Position numbers and translations under genes: made by a program
The notes under the pieces: generated by a model
Seen by the model: the letters and a program-made list of their open reading frames with translations, nothing else
Databases searched by the model: none
What the model was told of the DNA's origin: nothing
Origin: Pseudomonas mandelii
GTDB taxonomy: Bacteria > Pseudomonadota > Gammaproteobacteria > Pseudomonadales > Pseudomonadaceae
Assembly (NCBI RefSeq): GCF_006438925.1
Contig: NZ_RCZA01000009.1
Location: forward strand, 248,300-312,299
DNA: 64,000 nucleotides
Direction of reading: 5' to 3'
Shown here: one piece after another, positions 1 to 9,116 of the stretch
How the letters are laid out: the number at the start of each line of letters is the position of its first letter
Numbering within the stretch: position 1 is the stretch's first letter

Positions 1-2
1 TC

Positions 3-374
3 ACGCTGATCGTTACCCAATTGTTCAACTTGGCGTTGATCGGCCCGCTGGCTCACGCCGGCCTAGCACTGGCCATCAGCATCGGTGCGTGCATTAACGC
101 CGGCCTGCTGTTCTATCAACTGCGCAAGCAGCAGATGTATGAGCCGCAACCGGGTTGGGCGAAGTTCGGCTTCAAGCTAGTGATTGCAGTGTTGGTGATG
201 TCTGCTGTGTTACTGGGCGGGATGCATTTCATGCCAGCCTGGGATCAGGGGCATATGCTGGAGAGGTTCCTGCGTCTGGGCGCATTGGTCGTTGCCGGTG
301 TGGTGGCTTATTTCGGCATGTTGCTGTTGATGGGCTTCCGTTTGCGCGACTTCAATCGCAAAACGCTGAGCTGA
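3..374 (+). CDS. murJ: Lipid II flippase MurJ, C-terminal part (cut by window edge)
   Basis: This is the last 123 codons of a polytopic inner membrane protein that flips lipid II to the periplasm for peptidoglycan synthesis. The visible part has hydrophobic segments ending in a short basic tail (RLRDFNRKTLS). The assignment rests on the similarity of this tail to MurJ/MviN and on its position immediately before ribF-ileS-lspA, the usual Pseudomonas order. The start and the first ~390 residues lie outside the window. Confidence 0.85.
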   Translation, partial: TLIVTQLFNLALIGPLAHAGLALAISIGACINAGLLFYQLRKQQMYEPQPGWAKFGFKLVIAVLVMSAVLLGGMHFMPAWDQGHMLERFLRLGALVVAGVVAYFGMLLLMGFRLRDFNRKTLS

Positions 375-469
375 GGTCACGACCTTGATAAACACGGGCG
401 AATCGACGGTTTTGTCGGCTCGATCACTTTGGGTTACGGTGTTGCCTGTCGTCGGCCGCCGGGTGTGGT

Positions 470-475
470 TATAAT
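470..475 (+). promoter_or_regulatory. Possible -10 box ahead of ribF
   Basis: A perfect TATAAT lies 28 bases before the ribF start. The expected -35 region (about 447-452, TGTCGT) matches poorly, so this is a tentative sigma-70 promoter. No FMN riboswitch fold was recognised in the short 375-503 gap. Confidence 0.35.
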
Positions 476-503
476 CGACCACTTTATGAGCAAGAAGCGC
501 GTT

Positions 504-1454
504 ATGCAGCTGGTTCGAGGCCTCCACAACCTGCGCCCCCAGCATCGGGGCTGTGTCGCCACTATTGGCAACTTTGACGGTGTTCACCGTGGCCACCAGG
601 CTATCCTGGCGAGGCTCCGTGAGCGTGCGCTCGAGTTGGGCGTGCCCAGCTGCGTGGTGATTTTTGAGCCGCAGCCGCGAGAGTTCTTCGCGCCGGACAC
701 GGCGCCGGCCCGTCTGGCCCGGCTGCGGGACAAACTGCAGCTGCTGGCCGAGGAAGGTGTCGACCGGGTCCTGTGCCTGGCCTTCAACCAGCGCTTGAGC
801 AAGCTCAGCGCCGCCGAATTCGTCGATACCATTCTGGTGGACGGCCTCGGTGTGCAACATCTTGAGGTCGGTGACGATTTCCGTTTTGGCTGTGACCGGG
901 TAGGGGATTTCGATTTCCTGCAACAGGCTGGCGTTCTGCAAGGCTTTACCGTCGAAGCGGCGCAAACCGTCGAGCTGGACGGTATTCGCGTCAGCAGCAC
1001 CCAGGTTCGCAATGCATTGGCCGCTGCCGATTTTGCCTTGGCCGAACGACTGCTCGGTCGTCCGTTCCGGATTGCCGGGCGGGTCCTGCATGGCCAGAAG
1101 CTGGCGCGCCAATTGGGTACACCCACGGCCAACATACAACTCAAGCGTCGTCGCGTGCCGCTGACCGGGGTTTACCTGGTCAACGTCGATATCGACGGCA
1201 AGACCTGGCCAGGCGTCGCCAATATCGGCGTGCGGCCAACCGTTCAAGGTGATGGCAAAGCCCACCTCGAAGTGCACCTTTTAGATTTTGCCGGCGATCT
1301 GTATGACCGGCGTTTGACGGTGGTTTTCCACCACAAGCTGCGTGAAGAGCAGCGTTTCGCCTCTCTGGAGGCGCTTAAGACGGCGATCAATGCGGATGTT
1401 GCCGCCGCCCGTGCCCTGTCGCACCTAGCGCCAATCGCTAATGAAGAGCCTTAA
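504..1454 (+). CDS. ribF: Bifunctional riboflavin kinase / FAD synthetase RibF
   Basis: RibF phosphorylates riboflavin to FMN and adenylates FMN to FAD. The 316-residue product has the N-terminal nucleotidyltransferase signature TIGNFDGVHRGHQ near residues 18-30 and a C-terminal flavokinase domain containing GTPTANI (about residue 207) and GVANIGVRPT. The ATG at 504 gives the family-typical start MQLVRGLHNL; in-frame ATGs at 429 and 486 would add residues not usual for RibF. The stop codon directly abuts the ileS start, so the two are probably co-transcribed. Confidence 0.96.
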   Translation: MQLVRGLHNLRPQHRGCVATIGNFDGVHRGHQAILARLRERALELGVPSCVVIFEPQPREFFAPDTAPARLARLRDKLQLLAEEGVDRVLCLAFNQRLSKLSAAEFVDTILVDGLGVQHLEVGDDFRFGCDRVGDFDFLQQAGVLQGFTVEAAQTVELDGIRVSSTQVRNALAAADFALAERLLGRPFRIAGRVLHGQKLARQLGTPTANIQLKRRRVPLTGVYLVNVDIDGKTWPGVANIGVRPTVQGDGKAHLEVHLLDFAGDLYDRRLTVVFHHKLREEQRFASLEALKTAINADVAAARALSHLAPIANEEP

Positions 1455-4286
1455 ATGACCGACTATAAAGCCACGCTAAACCTTCCGGACACCGCCTTCC
1501 CAATGAAGGCCGGCCTGCCTCAGCGCGAACCGCAGATTCTGCAGCGCTGGGACAGCATTGGCCTGTACGGTAAGTTGCGCGAGATTGGCAAGGATCGTCC
1601 GAAGTTCGTACTTCACGACGGTCCTCCGTACGCCAACGGCACGATTCACATCGGTCATGCGCTGAACAAGATTCTCAAGGACATGATCATCCGCTCGAAA
1701 ACCCTGTCGGGTTTCGATGCGCCTTATGTTCCGGGCTGGGACTGCCACGGTCTGCCGATCGAGCACAAAGTCGAAGTGACCCACGGTAAAAACCTGGGCG
1801 CGGACAAAACCCGCGAACTGTGCCGTGCCTACGCCACCGAGCAGATCGAAGGCCAGAAGTCCGAATTCATCCGTCTGGGCGTGTTGGGCGACTTTGCCAA
1901 CCCGTACAAAACCATGGACTTCAAAAACGAGGCCGGCGAAATCCGTGCCCTGGCTGAAATCGTCAAGGGCGGTTTCGTGTTCAAGGGCCTGAAGCCTGTG
2001 AACTGGTGCTTTGACTGCGGTTCGGCCCTGGCTGAAGCGGAAGTCGAGTACGAGAACAAAAAATCCTCGACCATCGACGTGGCCTTCCCGATTGCCGACG
2101 AAGCCAAGCTGGCTGCCGCTTTCGGTCTGGCGTCGCTGGCCAAGCCTGCTTCGATCGTGATCTGGACCACTACCCCGTGGACCATCCCGGCCAACCAGGC
2201 GTTGAACGTTCACCCGGAATTCAACTACGCCCTGGTCGACGTTGGCGACAAACTGCTGGTGCTGGCTGAAGAGCTGGTCGAGTCGTGCCTGGCCCGTTAC
2301 AGCCTGGAAGGCTCGGTCGTTGCGACCACCACCGGTAAAGAGCTGGAACTGATTAACTTCCGTCACCCGTTCTACGATCGTCTATCGCCGGTTTACCTGG
2401 CCGACTACGTTGAGCTGGGCGCCGGCACGGGCGTGGTTCACTCCTCGCCAGCCTACGGCGTGGACGACTTCGTGACCTGCAAGAAGTACGGCATGGTCAA
2501 CGATGACATCATCAATCCGGTACAAAGCAACGGCGTTTACGTACCGTCGCTGGAGTTCTTTGGCGGCCAGTTCATCTGGAAGGCCAACCCGGCCATCGTC
2601 GACAAGTTGACCGAAGTGGGTGCGCTGCTGCACACCAGCATCATCGAACACAGCTACATGCACTGCTGGCGTCACAAGACCCCGCTGATCTACCGCGCCA
2701 CCGCGCAGTGGTTCATCGGCATGGACAAAGAACCTGTGACCGGCGACACCCTGCGCAAGCGCGCGATCAAAGCCATCGAAGAGACCAAGTTCGTCCCGGC
2801 CTGGGGCCAGGCGCGCCTGCACTCGATGATCGCCAACCGTCCGGACTGGTGCATCTCCCGTCAGCGTAACTGGGGCGTGCCGATCCCGTTCTTCCTGAAC
2901 AAGGAAAGCGGCGAGCTGCACCCACGTACCGCTGAATTGATGGAAGAAGTCGCCAAGCGCGTCGAAGTCGAAGGCATCGAAGCCTGGTTCAAGATGGACG
3001 CCGCCGAACTGCTCGGTGACGAAGCGCCACAGTACGACAAGATCAGCGACACCCTGGACGTCTGGTTCGATTCGGGCACCACGCACTGGCATGTTCTGCG
3101 CGGTTCGCACCCGATGGGCCACGAAACCGGTCCACGTGCCGACCTGTACCTGGAAGGTTCGGACCAACACCGTGGCTGGTTCCATTCGTCGTTGCTGACC
3201 GGTTGCGCCATCGACAACCACGCGCCGTACCGCGAGCTGCTGACTCACGGCTTCACCGTCGACGAGTCCGGTCGCAAGATGTCCAAGTCCCTGGGCAACG
3301 TGATCGCGCCACAAAAGGTCAACGACACCTTGGGCGCCGACATCATGCGTCTGTGGGTGGCTTCCACCGATTACTCGGGTGAAATGGCGGTTTCCGAGCA
3401 GATCCTGCAGCGCAGTGCGGACGCCTACCGGCGGATCCGCAACACCGCGCGCTTCCTGCTCTCGAACCTGACCGGCTTCAACCCGGCCACCGACATCCTG
3501 CCCGCCGAAGAAATGCTGGCGCTGGACCGTTGGGCCGTGGACCGCACCTTGCTGCTGCAACGCGAGCTGCAAGAGCACTACGGTGAATACCGCTTCTGGA
3601 ACGTCTACTCCAAGATCCACAACTTCTGCGTGCAGGAGCTGGGCGGTTTCTACCTCGACATCATCAAGGACCGTCAGTACACCACTGGCGCCAACAGCAA
3701 GGCCCGCCGTTCGGCGCAAACCGCGCTGTACCACATCTCCGAAGCGTTGGTGCGCTGGATCGCGCCGATCCTGGCATTCACCGCTGACGAACTGTGGGAA
3801 TACCTGCCGGGCGAGCGTAACGAATCGGTAATGCTCAACACCTGGTACGAAGGCCTGACCGAGCTGCCGGAAAACGTCGAGCTGGACCGCGCCTACTGGG
3901 AGCGGATCATGGCGGTGAAGGTTGCGGTCAACAAGGAAATGGAAATCCAGCGCGCGGCCAAGGCCGTCGGTGGCAACCTGCAAGCCGAAGTGACGCTGTT
4001 CGCCGAAGAGGCGCTGAGCGCCGACCTGGCCAAGCTGAGCAACGAACTGCGCTTCGTATTGATCACCTCGACCGCCACCGTTGCACCGTTCGTTCAGGCG
4101 CCGGCCGATGCCGTGGTCACCGAAGTCACCGGTCTGAAACTGCAAGTGGTCAAGTCGAGCCACGCCAAGTGCGCCCGTTGCTGGCACTGCCGTGAAGACG
4201 TCGGCGTGAACCCGGAGCATCCGGAAATCTGCGGTCGTTGCGTCGACAACATCAGCGGCGCTGGCGAGGTTCGTCACTATGCCTAA
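1455..4286 (+). CDS. ileS: Isoleucyl-tRNA synthetase
   Basis: This class I synthetase charges tRNA-Ile. The 943-residue length matches bacterial IleS. HIGH is at residues 65-68 and KMSKS at about 608-612. The CP1 editing domain lies between them (WTTTPWTIPANQ near 237), and a C-terminal zinc-binding motif follows (CARCWHC...CGRC, the last ~40 residues). The ATG follows the ribF TAA without a gap, and the 3' end overlaps lspA by 8 bases, indicating translational coupling. Confidence 0.99.
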   Translation: MTDYKATLNLPDTAFPMKAGLPQREPQILQRWDSIGLYGKLREIGKDRPKFVLHDGPPYANGTIHIGHALNKILKDMIIRSKTLSGFDAPYVPGWDCHGLPIEHKVEVTHGKNLGADKTRELCRAYATEQIEGQKSEFIRLGVLGDFANPYKTMDFKNEAGEIRALAEIVKGGFVFKGLKPVNWCFDCGSALAEAEVEYENKKSSTIDVAFPIADEAKLAAAFGLASLAKPASIVIWTTTPWTIPANQALNVHPEFNYALVDVGDKLLVLAEELVESCLARYSLEGSVVATTTGKELELINFRHPFYDRLSPVYLADYVELGAGTGVVHSSPAYGVDDFVTCKKYGMVNDDIINPVQSNGVYVPSLEFFGGQFIWKANPAIVDKLTEVGALLHTSIIEHSYMHCWRHKTPLIYRATAQWFIGMDKEPVTGDTLRKRAIKAIEETKFVPAWGQARLHSMIANRPDWCISRQRNWGVPIPFFLNKESGELHPRTAELMEEVAKRVEVEGIEAWFKMDAAELLGDEAPQYDKISDTLDVWFDSGTTHWHVLRGSHPMGHETGPRADLYLEGSDQHRGWFHSSLLTGCAIDNHAPYRELLTHGFTVDESGRKMSKSLGNVIAPQKVNDTLGADIMRLWVASTDYSGEMAVSEQILQRSADAYRRIRNTARFLLSNLTGFNPATDILPAEEMLALDRWAVDRTLLLQRELQEHYGEYRFWNVYSKIHNFCVQELGGFYLDIIKDRQYTTGANSKARRSAQTALYHISEALVRWIAPILAFTADELWEYLPGERNESVMLNTWYEGLTELPENVELDRAYWERIMAVKVAVNKEMEIQRAAKAVGGNLQAEVTLFAEEALSADLAKLSNELRFVLITSTATVAPFVQAPADAVVTEVTGLKLQVVKSSHAKCARCWHCREDVGVNPEHPEICGRCVDNISGAGEVRHYA

Positions 4287-4791
4287 TGCGGCTGGCCGTT
4301 TCGGACGGCTGAGCTGGCTCTGGTTGAGTTTGCTGGTCCTGGTCATCGACCAGGCCAGCAAGTTCTACTTCGAAGGCAAGCTCGAGATGTACCAGCAAAT
4401 CGTGGTGATCCCCGATTTGTTCAGCTGGACCCTGGCCTACAACACAGGCGCGGCGTTCAGCTTCCTGGCCGACAGCTCCGGCTGGCAGCGCTGGCTGTTT
4501 GCCCTGATCGCGGTCGTGGTCAGTGCGGTGCTGGTCGTGTGGCTCAAACGTCTGGGGCGCAACGAAACCTGGCTGGCCGTCGCTCTGGCGCTGGTGCTGG
4601 GTGGCGCGCTGGGTAATCTGTATGACCGCATTGCCCTGGGCCATGTGATCGACTTCATTCTGGTGCATTGGCAGAACCGCTGGTATTTCCCGGCGTTCAA
4701 CTTTGCCGACAGTGCAATCACTGTCGGTGCCGTAATGCTTGCGCTGGACATGTTCAAAAGTAAGAAAACCGGAGAAGCCGTTCATGACTGA
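4279..4791 (+). CDS. lspA: Lipoprotein signal peptidase (signal peptidase II)
   Basis: LspA cleaves the signal peptide of diacylated prolipoproteins in the inner membrane. The 170-residue product has four hydrophobic segments. The two catalytic aspartates lie in the conserved NLYDR (about residue 116) and FNFADSAI (about residue 146) motifs. It overlaps ileS upstream and fkpB downstream by 8 bases each, the classic ileS-lspA-fkpB operon. Confidence 0.98.
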   Translation: MPNAAGRFGRLSWLWLSLLVLVIDQASKFYFEGKLEMYQQIVVIPDLFSWTLAYNTGAAFSFLADSSGWQRWLFALIAVVVSAVLVVWLKRLGRNETWLAVALALVLGGALGNLYDRIALGHVIDFILVHWQNRWYFPAFNFADSAITVGAVMLALDMFKSKKTGEAVHD

Positions 4792-5236
4792 ACAGGTATT
4801 GGCTGAGCAACGCATCCGCCAGAACACGGAAGTCACCTTGCACTTTGCACTGCGCCTGGAGAACGGCGACACCGTCGACAGCACCTTCGACAAAGACCCG
4901 GCGACCTTCAAAGTCGGTGACGGCAACCTGTTGCCAGGGTTCGAAGCAGCGCTGTTCGGCTTCAAGGCTGGCGACAAGCGTACGCTGACGATTCAGCCGG
5001 AAAACGCTTTTGGCCAACCCAACCCGCAGAACGTACAGATCATCCCGCGCTCGCAGTTCAAGGACATGGAACTGTCGCCTGGCTTGCTGGTGATCTTCAA
5101 CGATGCGGCCAATACTGAGTTGCCCGGCGTGGTGAAGGTATTCGATAACGAGCAAGTGACCATCGACTTCAACCACCCGTTGGCTGGCAAGACATTGACC
5201 TTTGACGTAGAAATCATCAACGTCAAATCGCTGTAA
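4784..5236 (+). CDS. fkpB: FKBP-type peptidyl-prolyl isomerase FkpB (SlpA)
   Basis: This 150-residue protein is an SlyD-like FKBP proline isomerase and chaperone. The FKBP N-terminal half includes the GDTVDSTFD and LLPGFEAALFGFKAGDKRTL segments, interrupted by an insert-in-flap domain (roughly residues 75-125). ATG 4784 gives the usual MTEQ start; upstream in-frame sequence belongs to lspA. It is the last gene of the ileS-lspA-fkpB unit before a REP element. Confidence 0.96.
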   Translation: MTEQVLAEQRIRQNTEVTLHFALRLENGDTVDSTFDKDPATFKVGDGNLLPGFEAALFGFKAGDKRTLTIQPENAFGQPNPQNVQIIPRSQFKDMELSPGLLVIFNDAANTELPGVVKVFDNEQVTIDFNHPLAGKTLTFDVEIINVKSL

Positions 5237-5258
5237 CTGACCGGACTCGGTTAGAAAT

Positions 5259-5346
5259 GTGGGAGCGAGCCTGCTCGCGAAGGCAGCCTGATATTCGACA
5301 TTGATGTCGTCTGACACACCGCTTTCGCGAGCAGGCTCGCTCCCAC
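5259..5346. repeat. REP doublet (REPIN), GTGGGAGCGAGC family, copy 1
   Basis: Two inverted 22-base arms (GTGGGAGCGAGCCTGCTCGC and its complement) are separated by a 44-base middle. The element fills the fkpB-ispH gap. Copies of exactly the same 88-base length occur at 25972, 52279, 54310 and 62751. Confidence 0.95.
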
Positions 5347-5390
5347 AGTGGTTATTCACTGTTTCTTGCGCGCAAGACACGAGGCACAGC

Positions 5391-6338
5391 ATGCAAATCA
5401 AACTCGCCAACCCCCGTGGCTTCTGCGCCGGTGTGGACCGGGCGATCGAAATCGTCAACCGCGCCCTGGAAGTCTTCGGGCCGCCGATCTACGTGCGCCA
5501 CGAAGTGGTCCACAACAAATTTGTCGTCGAAGACCTGCGTGCTCGCGGGGCGATCTTCGTCGAAGAGCTGGATCAGGTGCCGGACGACGTCATCGTGATC
5601 TTCAGTGCCCACGGTGTTTCCCAGGCCGTGCGCACCGAAGCTGCCGGTCGTGGCTTGAAGGTGTTCGATGCCACCTGTCCGCTGGTGACCAAGGTACACA
5701 TCGAAGTGGCACGCTACAGCCGCGACGGCCGTGAATGCATTCTCATCGGCCACGCCGGTCACCCGGAAGTCGAAGGCACCATGGGCCAGTACGATGGCAG
5801 CAATGGTGGCGCGATCTATCTGGTCGAAGACGAGAAAGACGTCGCCGCCTTGCAGGTGAACAACCCTGAAAAACTGGCGTTCGTGACCCAGACCACCCTG
5901 TCCATGGACGATACCAGCCGCGTCATCGACGCACTGCGTACACGCTTCCCGGCGATCGGTGGCCCGCGCAAGGACGACATCTGCTACGCCACGCAAAACC
6001 GTCAGGATGCGGTCAAGCAACTGGCCGACGAGTGCGACGTGGTCTTGGTGGTCGGTAGCCCGAATAGCTCCAACTCCAATCGCCTGCGTGAACTGGCCGA
6101 GCGGATGGCTACCCCAGCCTACCTGATCGACGGTGCCGAAGACCTGCAAAAGAGCTGGTTCGACGGTGTCGAGCGAATCGGCATCACCGCTGGCGCCTCC
6201 GCCCCGGAAGTCCTGGTGCGTGGCGTGATCCAGCAGTTGCAGGCTTGGGGCGCTACCGGTGCGGATGAACTGGCCGGTCGCGAGGAGAACATCACCTTCT
6301 CCATGCCTAAAGAGTTGCGCGTCCGTTCCCTGCTTTAA
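5391..6338 (+). CDS. ispH: 4-hydroxy-3-methylbut-2-enyl diphosphate reductase
   Basis: IspH is the iron-sulfur enzyme that makes IPP and DMAPP in the last step of the MEP isoprenoid pathway. The 315-residue product starts MQIKLANPRGFCAGVDRA, with cluster-ligand cysteines at residue 12 and in DATCPLVTKVH and DDICYATQNRQ. Upstream in-frame codons run through the REP element, so ATG 5391 is chosen. The 3' end overlaps the convergent fimT gene by 32 bases. Confidence 0.98.
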   Translation: MQIKLANPRGFCAGVDRAIEIVNRALEVFGPPIYVRHEVVHNKFVVEDLRARGAIFVEELDQVPDDVIVIFSAHGVSQAVRTEAAGRGLKVFDATCPLVTKVHIEVARYSRDGRECILIGHAGHPEVEGTMGQYDGSNGGAIYLVEDEKDVAALQVNNPEKLAFVTQTTLSMDDTSRVIDALRTRFPAIGGPRKDDICYATQNRQDAVKQLADECDVVLVVGSPNSSNSNRLRELAERMATPAYLIDGAEDLQKSWFDGVERIGITAGASAPEVLVRGVIQQLQAWGATGADELAGREENITFSMPKELRVRSLL

Positions 6339-6864
6339 CGCTTTTGCCCCCTGGGCACAGCGCCTGCTCAGCCTTATGGCTGCGCAGGCTGACGCGGCCG
6401 GTCGCGGCCAGCACCACTTGGAGCTGAGTGACCGGTTCGCGGGCTGCGCAAATGTGCAGTGTCCCCGCTTGAAAGGCCCGTCCGGGCATCTGTGGCTCGC
6501 CGATACTGTTGAAACGTATGTATCGCCTGACCGGCCAATTGCCGACAATCGGCACCTGAGTGCCACTCGTGCGTTCAACCAACAGCGGATTGCTGGCGTC
6601 CTCCGCCCCTTTACCACTGATATCCAGAATAATCCGCCAGCCCTGGCTCCAGTCGCCGTTGATAGCGTGAATCACGACGCTCTGGTTGCCTGTGATGGCA
6701 ACGGTTCTGGCGTTGCGTATACCGCTGATAAGCGACTCGGCCACTTGCTCGCGATGGTTCGATTCAGTCAGTGCAGCAAACGCCGGACTGACCAACAGCA
6801 GAACAATCCCGACAATTGTCAGTCCCATGAGCAGTTCGATCAGGCTGAAACCTCGCTGATGCAT
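6307..6864 (-). CDS. fimT: Minor pseudopilin FimT/GspH family
   Basis: A 185-residue type IV pilin-like protein. A short basic leader ends in G and is followed by FSLIELL with Glu at +5 and a hydrophobic helix, the PilD cleavage and methylation signature; a GspH-like domain follows. The start at 6864 is supported by a strong GAGGGAG ribosome binding site. It is transcribed opposite to the other minor pilin genes and overlaps the end of ispH. It resembles FimT, which in other Pseudomonas precedes fimU; FimT proteins have been linked to DNA uptake. Confidence 0.85.
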   Translation of the reverse strand: MHQRGFSLIELLMGLTIVGIVLLLVSPAFAALTESNHREQVAESLISGIRNARTVAITGNQSVVIHAINGDWSQGWRIILDISGKGAEDASNPLLVERTSGTQVPIVGNWPVRRYIRFNSIGEPQMPGRAFQAGTLHICAAREPVTQLQVVLAATGRVSLRSHKAEQALCPGGKSVKAGNGRATL

Positions 6865-6995
6865 GTCATCTCCCTCCCTGGAGTGCTGCGGCCCGCGCGA
6901 TCCCTGCGCGAGTAATGGCAAAACAACCGTACATCCGCCGGTCGAATGTTCTAGCGTGTAGAAGCAGGTATAGCCGACGGCAACGGAGGGCACCG

Positions 6996-7469
6996 ATGGA
7001 TCATCGTACAAAAGGTTTCACGCTGATCGAGTTGCTGATCGCGCTCGCGGTGTTTCTGGTCCTGATCACTCTGGCCGTACCGGCGTTTACCCGTTCGGTG
7101 CAAAGCACCAAGGCCGACACCGAAATAGGCGATCTGCAACGCGGACTCAATTTCGCCCGACTTGAGGCCATCGACCGTGGTGTCACCACCCGGCTGCGCC
7201 CGACGGCCGGCGGCAGTGCCTGGACCGGAGAATTAACGGTCTTTGACGGTACTGGCAATCCGGCCAATGTATTGCGGGTTGTTCCAGCGATGAGCAGCGG
7301 CGCGACTCTGACGCTAACCTCAGGAGTGACCGCCATCGATTTCAACAACCTTGGCGGGTTGTCAGCACCGTCCACGGCGGTAGTGATCAGCTATGTACTG
7401 GGGGCGCAAAGCAGGACGCTGAATGTGTGTTTGAACGGACGAATTCTATTGGGTGGAAGCTGCGGATGA
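6996..7469 (+). CDS. fimU: Minor pilin FimU (GspH family)
   Basis: A 157-residue prepilin with leader MDHRTKG followed by FTLIELLIALAVF, with Glu5 present. FimU is one of the minor pilins that prime type IV pilus assembly and link the tip complex to PilE and the PilA fibre. A GGAGGG ribosome binding site lies 9 bases before ATG 6996; the longer in-frame ORF upstream has no leader-like character. The stop overlaps the pilV start (ATGA). Confidence 0.92.
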   Translation: MDHRTKGFTLIELLIALAVFLVLITLAVPAFTRSVQSTKADTEIGDLQRGLNFARLEAIDRGVTTRLRPTAGGSAWTGELTVFDGTGNPANVLRVVPAMSSGATLTLTSGVTAIDFNNLGGLSAPSTAVVISYVLGAQSRTLNVCLNGRILLGGSCG

Positions 7470-7915
7470 GGGGATGGAGCAAGCGCGCACAGGATGGCAT
7501 GACGCTGATTGAAGTGTTGGTTGCATTGTTGATTCTGACCGTGGGGCTGTTGGGGGCTGCGGCGATTCAGCTTAATGCGCTGAAGTACACGGACAGCGCG
7601 CGGATGACCAGTCAGGCGAGTTTTATCGCCTACGACATGATGGACCGCATTCGCGCCAACACCGGTGCCGACTACACCGTCACGCCACCGACTTCGGGCA
7701 ACCTGAGCGTATCCCGGGATCAGGATCTCTACGACTTCACCACCAACATCGTTAATTTTGGCGGTGCCACTGCCACCGGTAGCGTTACGCTCATTCAGCG
7801 GGTGTACACCATCACCATCACCTGGGATGACTCGCGGGCTGCGAACATCGCCAATTCGCGGCGTAGTTTCGTCCTGACCAGTCGCGCCACCGTCGATCCG
7901 GTGTCGACGCCATGA
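7466..7915 (+). CDS. pilV: Minor pilin PilV
   Basis: A 149-residue prepilin with the N-terminus DGMTLIEVLVALLILTVGLLG, with Glu5 conserved and the PilV-type downstream segment AAIQLNALKYTD. It overlaps fimU and pilW through ATGA junctions, so fimU-pilV-pilW is a coupled operon. It belongs to the PilVWX-PilY1 tip priming subcomplex of the type IV pilus. Confidence 0.93.
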   Translation: MRGWSKRAQDGMTLIEVLVALLILTVGLLGAAAIQLNALKYTDSARMTSQASFIAYDMMDRIRANTGADYTVTPPTSGNLSVSRDQDLYDFTTNIVNFGGATATGSVTLIQRVYTITITWDDSRAANIANSRRSFVLTSRATVDPVSTP

Positions 7916-8625
7916 ACCAGTCCAACAGAGGTTTCGGCCTGATCGAGTTACTGATCGCCCTGGCATTGAGTTTGGTCGTGGTCCTGGGCGTGGCGCAGAT
8001 TTTCATCGCGGCCAAGAACACCTATGTCAGCCAGAACACCGCTGCCGCCATGCAGGAAGATGCGCGTTTCGTGCTGAGCAAGATGATTCAGGAAATTCGC
8101 ATGGTCGGCATGTTCGGATGTCTGGGGGCGGTCACCGATTCAAGCTCGGCGGGTGACTTCAATGCCAGCCAGACAACGCCCATCAGTTGGGATAACGCCA
8201 ACCTCAAACTGACCCTGGTGACAGCGGATGTCGGCGGCAGTGGTGGGGTACCGACCTGGACGGTGGTTTCCGATTGTCGGAACAATGCAACGGCCTACAC
8301 CGGCGTCCGGGTTCCGGGGTCGGGAGAGCTGGCGTTTCCGATCCGGCGCTTGATCTACAGCTTCAGCAACAATCAACTGCTGATGGGTGTCGGCACCGGC
8401 ACGCCGGCTCAGGCGGTGCTGGTGAACAACGTCAGTGCCTTCAACGTGAGCTTCGGCCTCGCCAGTTCCGCCACTGATGTGGCCGCCTCCAGTTACAGCA
8501 GCAACCCCACTGATCCGGCGCGCATTCGTAGTGTTCGCCTCACGTTGACTCTCACGGACCCGAACAACCGGGTACGCAATCAAACCTTCAACGTGGTTGC
8601 CGCTTTGCGCAACCGGTTGCCATGA
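7912..8625 (+). CDS. pilW: Minor pilin PilW
   Basis: A 237-residue prepilin beginning MNQSNRGFGLIELLIALALS. Gly replaces Thr at the third mature position, but Glu5 and the hydrophobic helix are intact. It has the long PilW-type C-terminal domain, ending in a VRLTLTLTDPNNRVRNQTF segment. The ATG overlaps the pilV stop. It acts in pilus priming with PilV, PilX and PilY1. Confidence 0.93.
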   Translation: MNQSNRGFGLIELLIALALSLVVVLGVAQIFIAAKNTYVSQNTAAAMQEDARFVLSKMIQEIRMVGMFGCLGAVTDSSSAGDFNASQTTPISWDNANLKLTLVTADVGGSGGVPTWTVVSDCRNNATAYTGVRVPGSGELAFPIRRLIYSFSNNQLLMGVGTGTPAQAVLVNNVSAFNVSFGLASSATDVAASSYSSNPTDPARIRSVRLTLTLTDPNNRVRNQTFNVVAALRNRLP

Positions 8626-8636
8626 GGGGAGGGCCG

Positions 8637-9116
8637 ATGAGTATTTCTCCCGAGATCCCTCACTCCCAGCGCGGCATGGCGCTGCTGATCAGCCTGGTGT
8701 TTCTTCTGTTGCTGACACTGATCGGCCTTTCATCCATGCAAAACGCCACCCTGCAGGAAAAAATGGCCGCCAGTGTGACCTTGCGCAATCAGTCGTTCCA
8801 GGGCGCGGAATCGGCGTTGCGCGTGGGTGAAAGCGCGGTGCAACTGGATACCTTTTCGTTGCTGGTCTGCAGCGGCACTACCCAATGCGCACCGCCGGCC
8901 GAGTCGTCGACAATCACCGGCGCCGGCTTCAATTCCACCTCGGGGGTGACCTGGATCGCCTCCGGCAGCGGTTTTTACGGGGTGCAGAACATCGGCACCA
9001 CCTTGACTGCCGTGAATGTGCCGAGCAACACCTCGACAACGTTGTACCGGGTGACCGCCGTGGGCATCGCGGGTAACTCGCGCAGTGTGGTGGAGAGTAT
9101 TTATGCAAAGGATTGA
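8637..9116 (+). CDS. pilX: Minor pilin PilX
   Basis: A 159-residue PilX-type protein. The leader QRG is followed by MALLISLVFLLLLTLIGLSSMQN, a hydrophobic helix without the usual Glu5, then the PilX-family QEKMAAS segment. I chose ATG 8637 over 8622 because an excellent GAGGGGAGGG ribosome binding site lies just before it. The last codons overlap the pilY1 start. It is part of the pilus tip priming complex. Confidence 0.9.
   Translation: MSISPEIPHSQRGMALLISLVFLLLLTLIGLSSMQNATLQEKMAASVTLRNQSFQGAESALRVGESAVQLDTFSLLVCSGTTQCAPPAESSTITGAGFNSTSGVTWIASGSGFYGVQNIGTTLTAVNVPSNTSTTLYRVTAVGIAGNSRSVVESIYAKD

Noticed and set aside
375..503. FMN riboswitch ahead of ribF
   Set aside because: The gap is only 129 bases and none of the conserved FMN-element segments could be recognised.
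2382..4361. 659-codon minus-strand frame inside ileS
   Set aside because: A shadow frame of a high-GC gene; no domain is recognisable and ileS on the other strand is certain. The same applies to the other long antisense frames over clpB, cbrA, acsA, pgi and pcnB.
6865..6995. AlgR-binding sites in the fimT-fimU gap
   Set aside because: CCGTACATC is only a partial match to the CCGTTCGTC-type site, too weak to call.
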